Positions 42,642 through 42,776 of a DNA stretch of 42,776 nucleotides are shown here, in pieces. The first letter of the stretch is position 1; each line of letters opens with the position of its first letter. Source of the stretch: JAKIYB01 sp964590255 (GTDB lineage: Bacteria > Armatimonadota > Hebobacteria > CAIYQO01). The stretch is from positions 1-42,776 of the forward strand of contig CAZPYA010000039.1 of the NCBI GenBank assembly GCA_964590255.1, given 5' to 3'. The position numbers were made by a program, and so were the translations under genes. The notes beneath the pieces are model-generated. The model worked only from the letters and a program-made list of their open reading frames with translations, ran no database searches and was not told the origin of the DNA.

Positions 42642-42776
42642 CAATGCAAAATTGAGAGTGCAGAGTGTTGAATGATAGCATGTCCCCAGCTCACATCGGA
42701 GCTGCATGAAGCTAGCTAATACACGTTACCAATAAGTTTGTGCTATGCTCGATATCCGGTATCCTAGCAGCCTGTT
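42642..42776. other. Window end, no gene found
   Basis: 135 bp more AT-rich than the surroundings. ATGCAAAATTGAGAGTGCAG at 42645-42664 resembles, in inverse orientation, the stretch at 27679-27712 before the toroid gene. No terminator or RNA gene is recognised. Confidence 0.4.

Overview
The window is high-GC bacterial DNA. Its four prepilin-like proteins carry the N-terminal motif GFTLIELLVVIAIIAILAAI followed by LFPVFAKAREKA and an H-X9-DG signature, which I associate with Armatimonadota; the phylum call is an inference from these proteins and the general gene content, and nothing here fixes a genus. Most of the window is a carbohydrate-degradation island. I see no tRNA, rRNA, CRISPR array, transposase, transporter or transcription regulator.

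Layout. Positions 1-340 hold the 3' end of a DUF2961/GH172 gene on the plus strand, ending in a terminator built from a palindromic repeat. From 442 to 27536 ten genes are all on the minus strand, read from right to left. A promoter (TTGACA, 17 bp, TAGCAT) sits just upstream of the first, at 27579-27607. In order of transcription they are: a giant GATase-like/degenerate PHP protein (27536), a heparinase-II/III-like protein (24183), then a 460 bp gap carrying a 164 bp fold-back MITE-like element, three more paralogues of the giant protein (21059, 17628, 14210), a CBM9-like/heparinase-like exported protein (10682), a small two-module CBM-like exported protein (7549), a third heparinase-like protein (6443), a protein with a CBM-like C-terminus (3210), and a creatinase-like M24 protein that has lost most metal ligands (1614). 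Several junctions are tight or overlapping, so much of this is probably one or two operons.

To the right, a 685-aa toroid-type protein (27733-29790, plus strand) converges on an amidohydrolase/GH106-like pair (minus strand, 33201 to 29787). Then come two tandem copies of a two-gene prepilin operon (35876 to 33301 and 38762 to 36175). Each copy has its own sigma70-type promoter and a terminator or strong hairpin. The two copies are DNA-identical in patches of about 280 and 330 bp covering 5' gene parts but diverged in the C-terminal domains. Beyond them is a broken fifth relative of the giant protein family (38940-40042), a GH3 beta-N-acetylhexosaminidase (41885 to 40221), and the housekeeping gene scpB (42081-42641, plus strand), which may be translated from a leaderless or nearly leaderless mRNA.

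How it may work together (inference): lyase-type toroid enzymes, CBM proteins, GH172, GH106-like, GH3 and an amidohydrolase suggest breakdown of a complex, possibly uronic-acid- or amino-sugar-containing polysaccharide. The most unusual element is the expanded family of about 1100-1170-aa proteins that join a class-I-glutamine-amidotransferase-like N-terminus, a PHP-like domain without its metal ligands, and a long beta-rich C-terminus. I know of no assigned function for this architecture.
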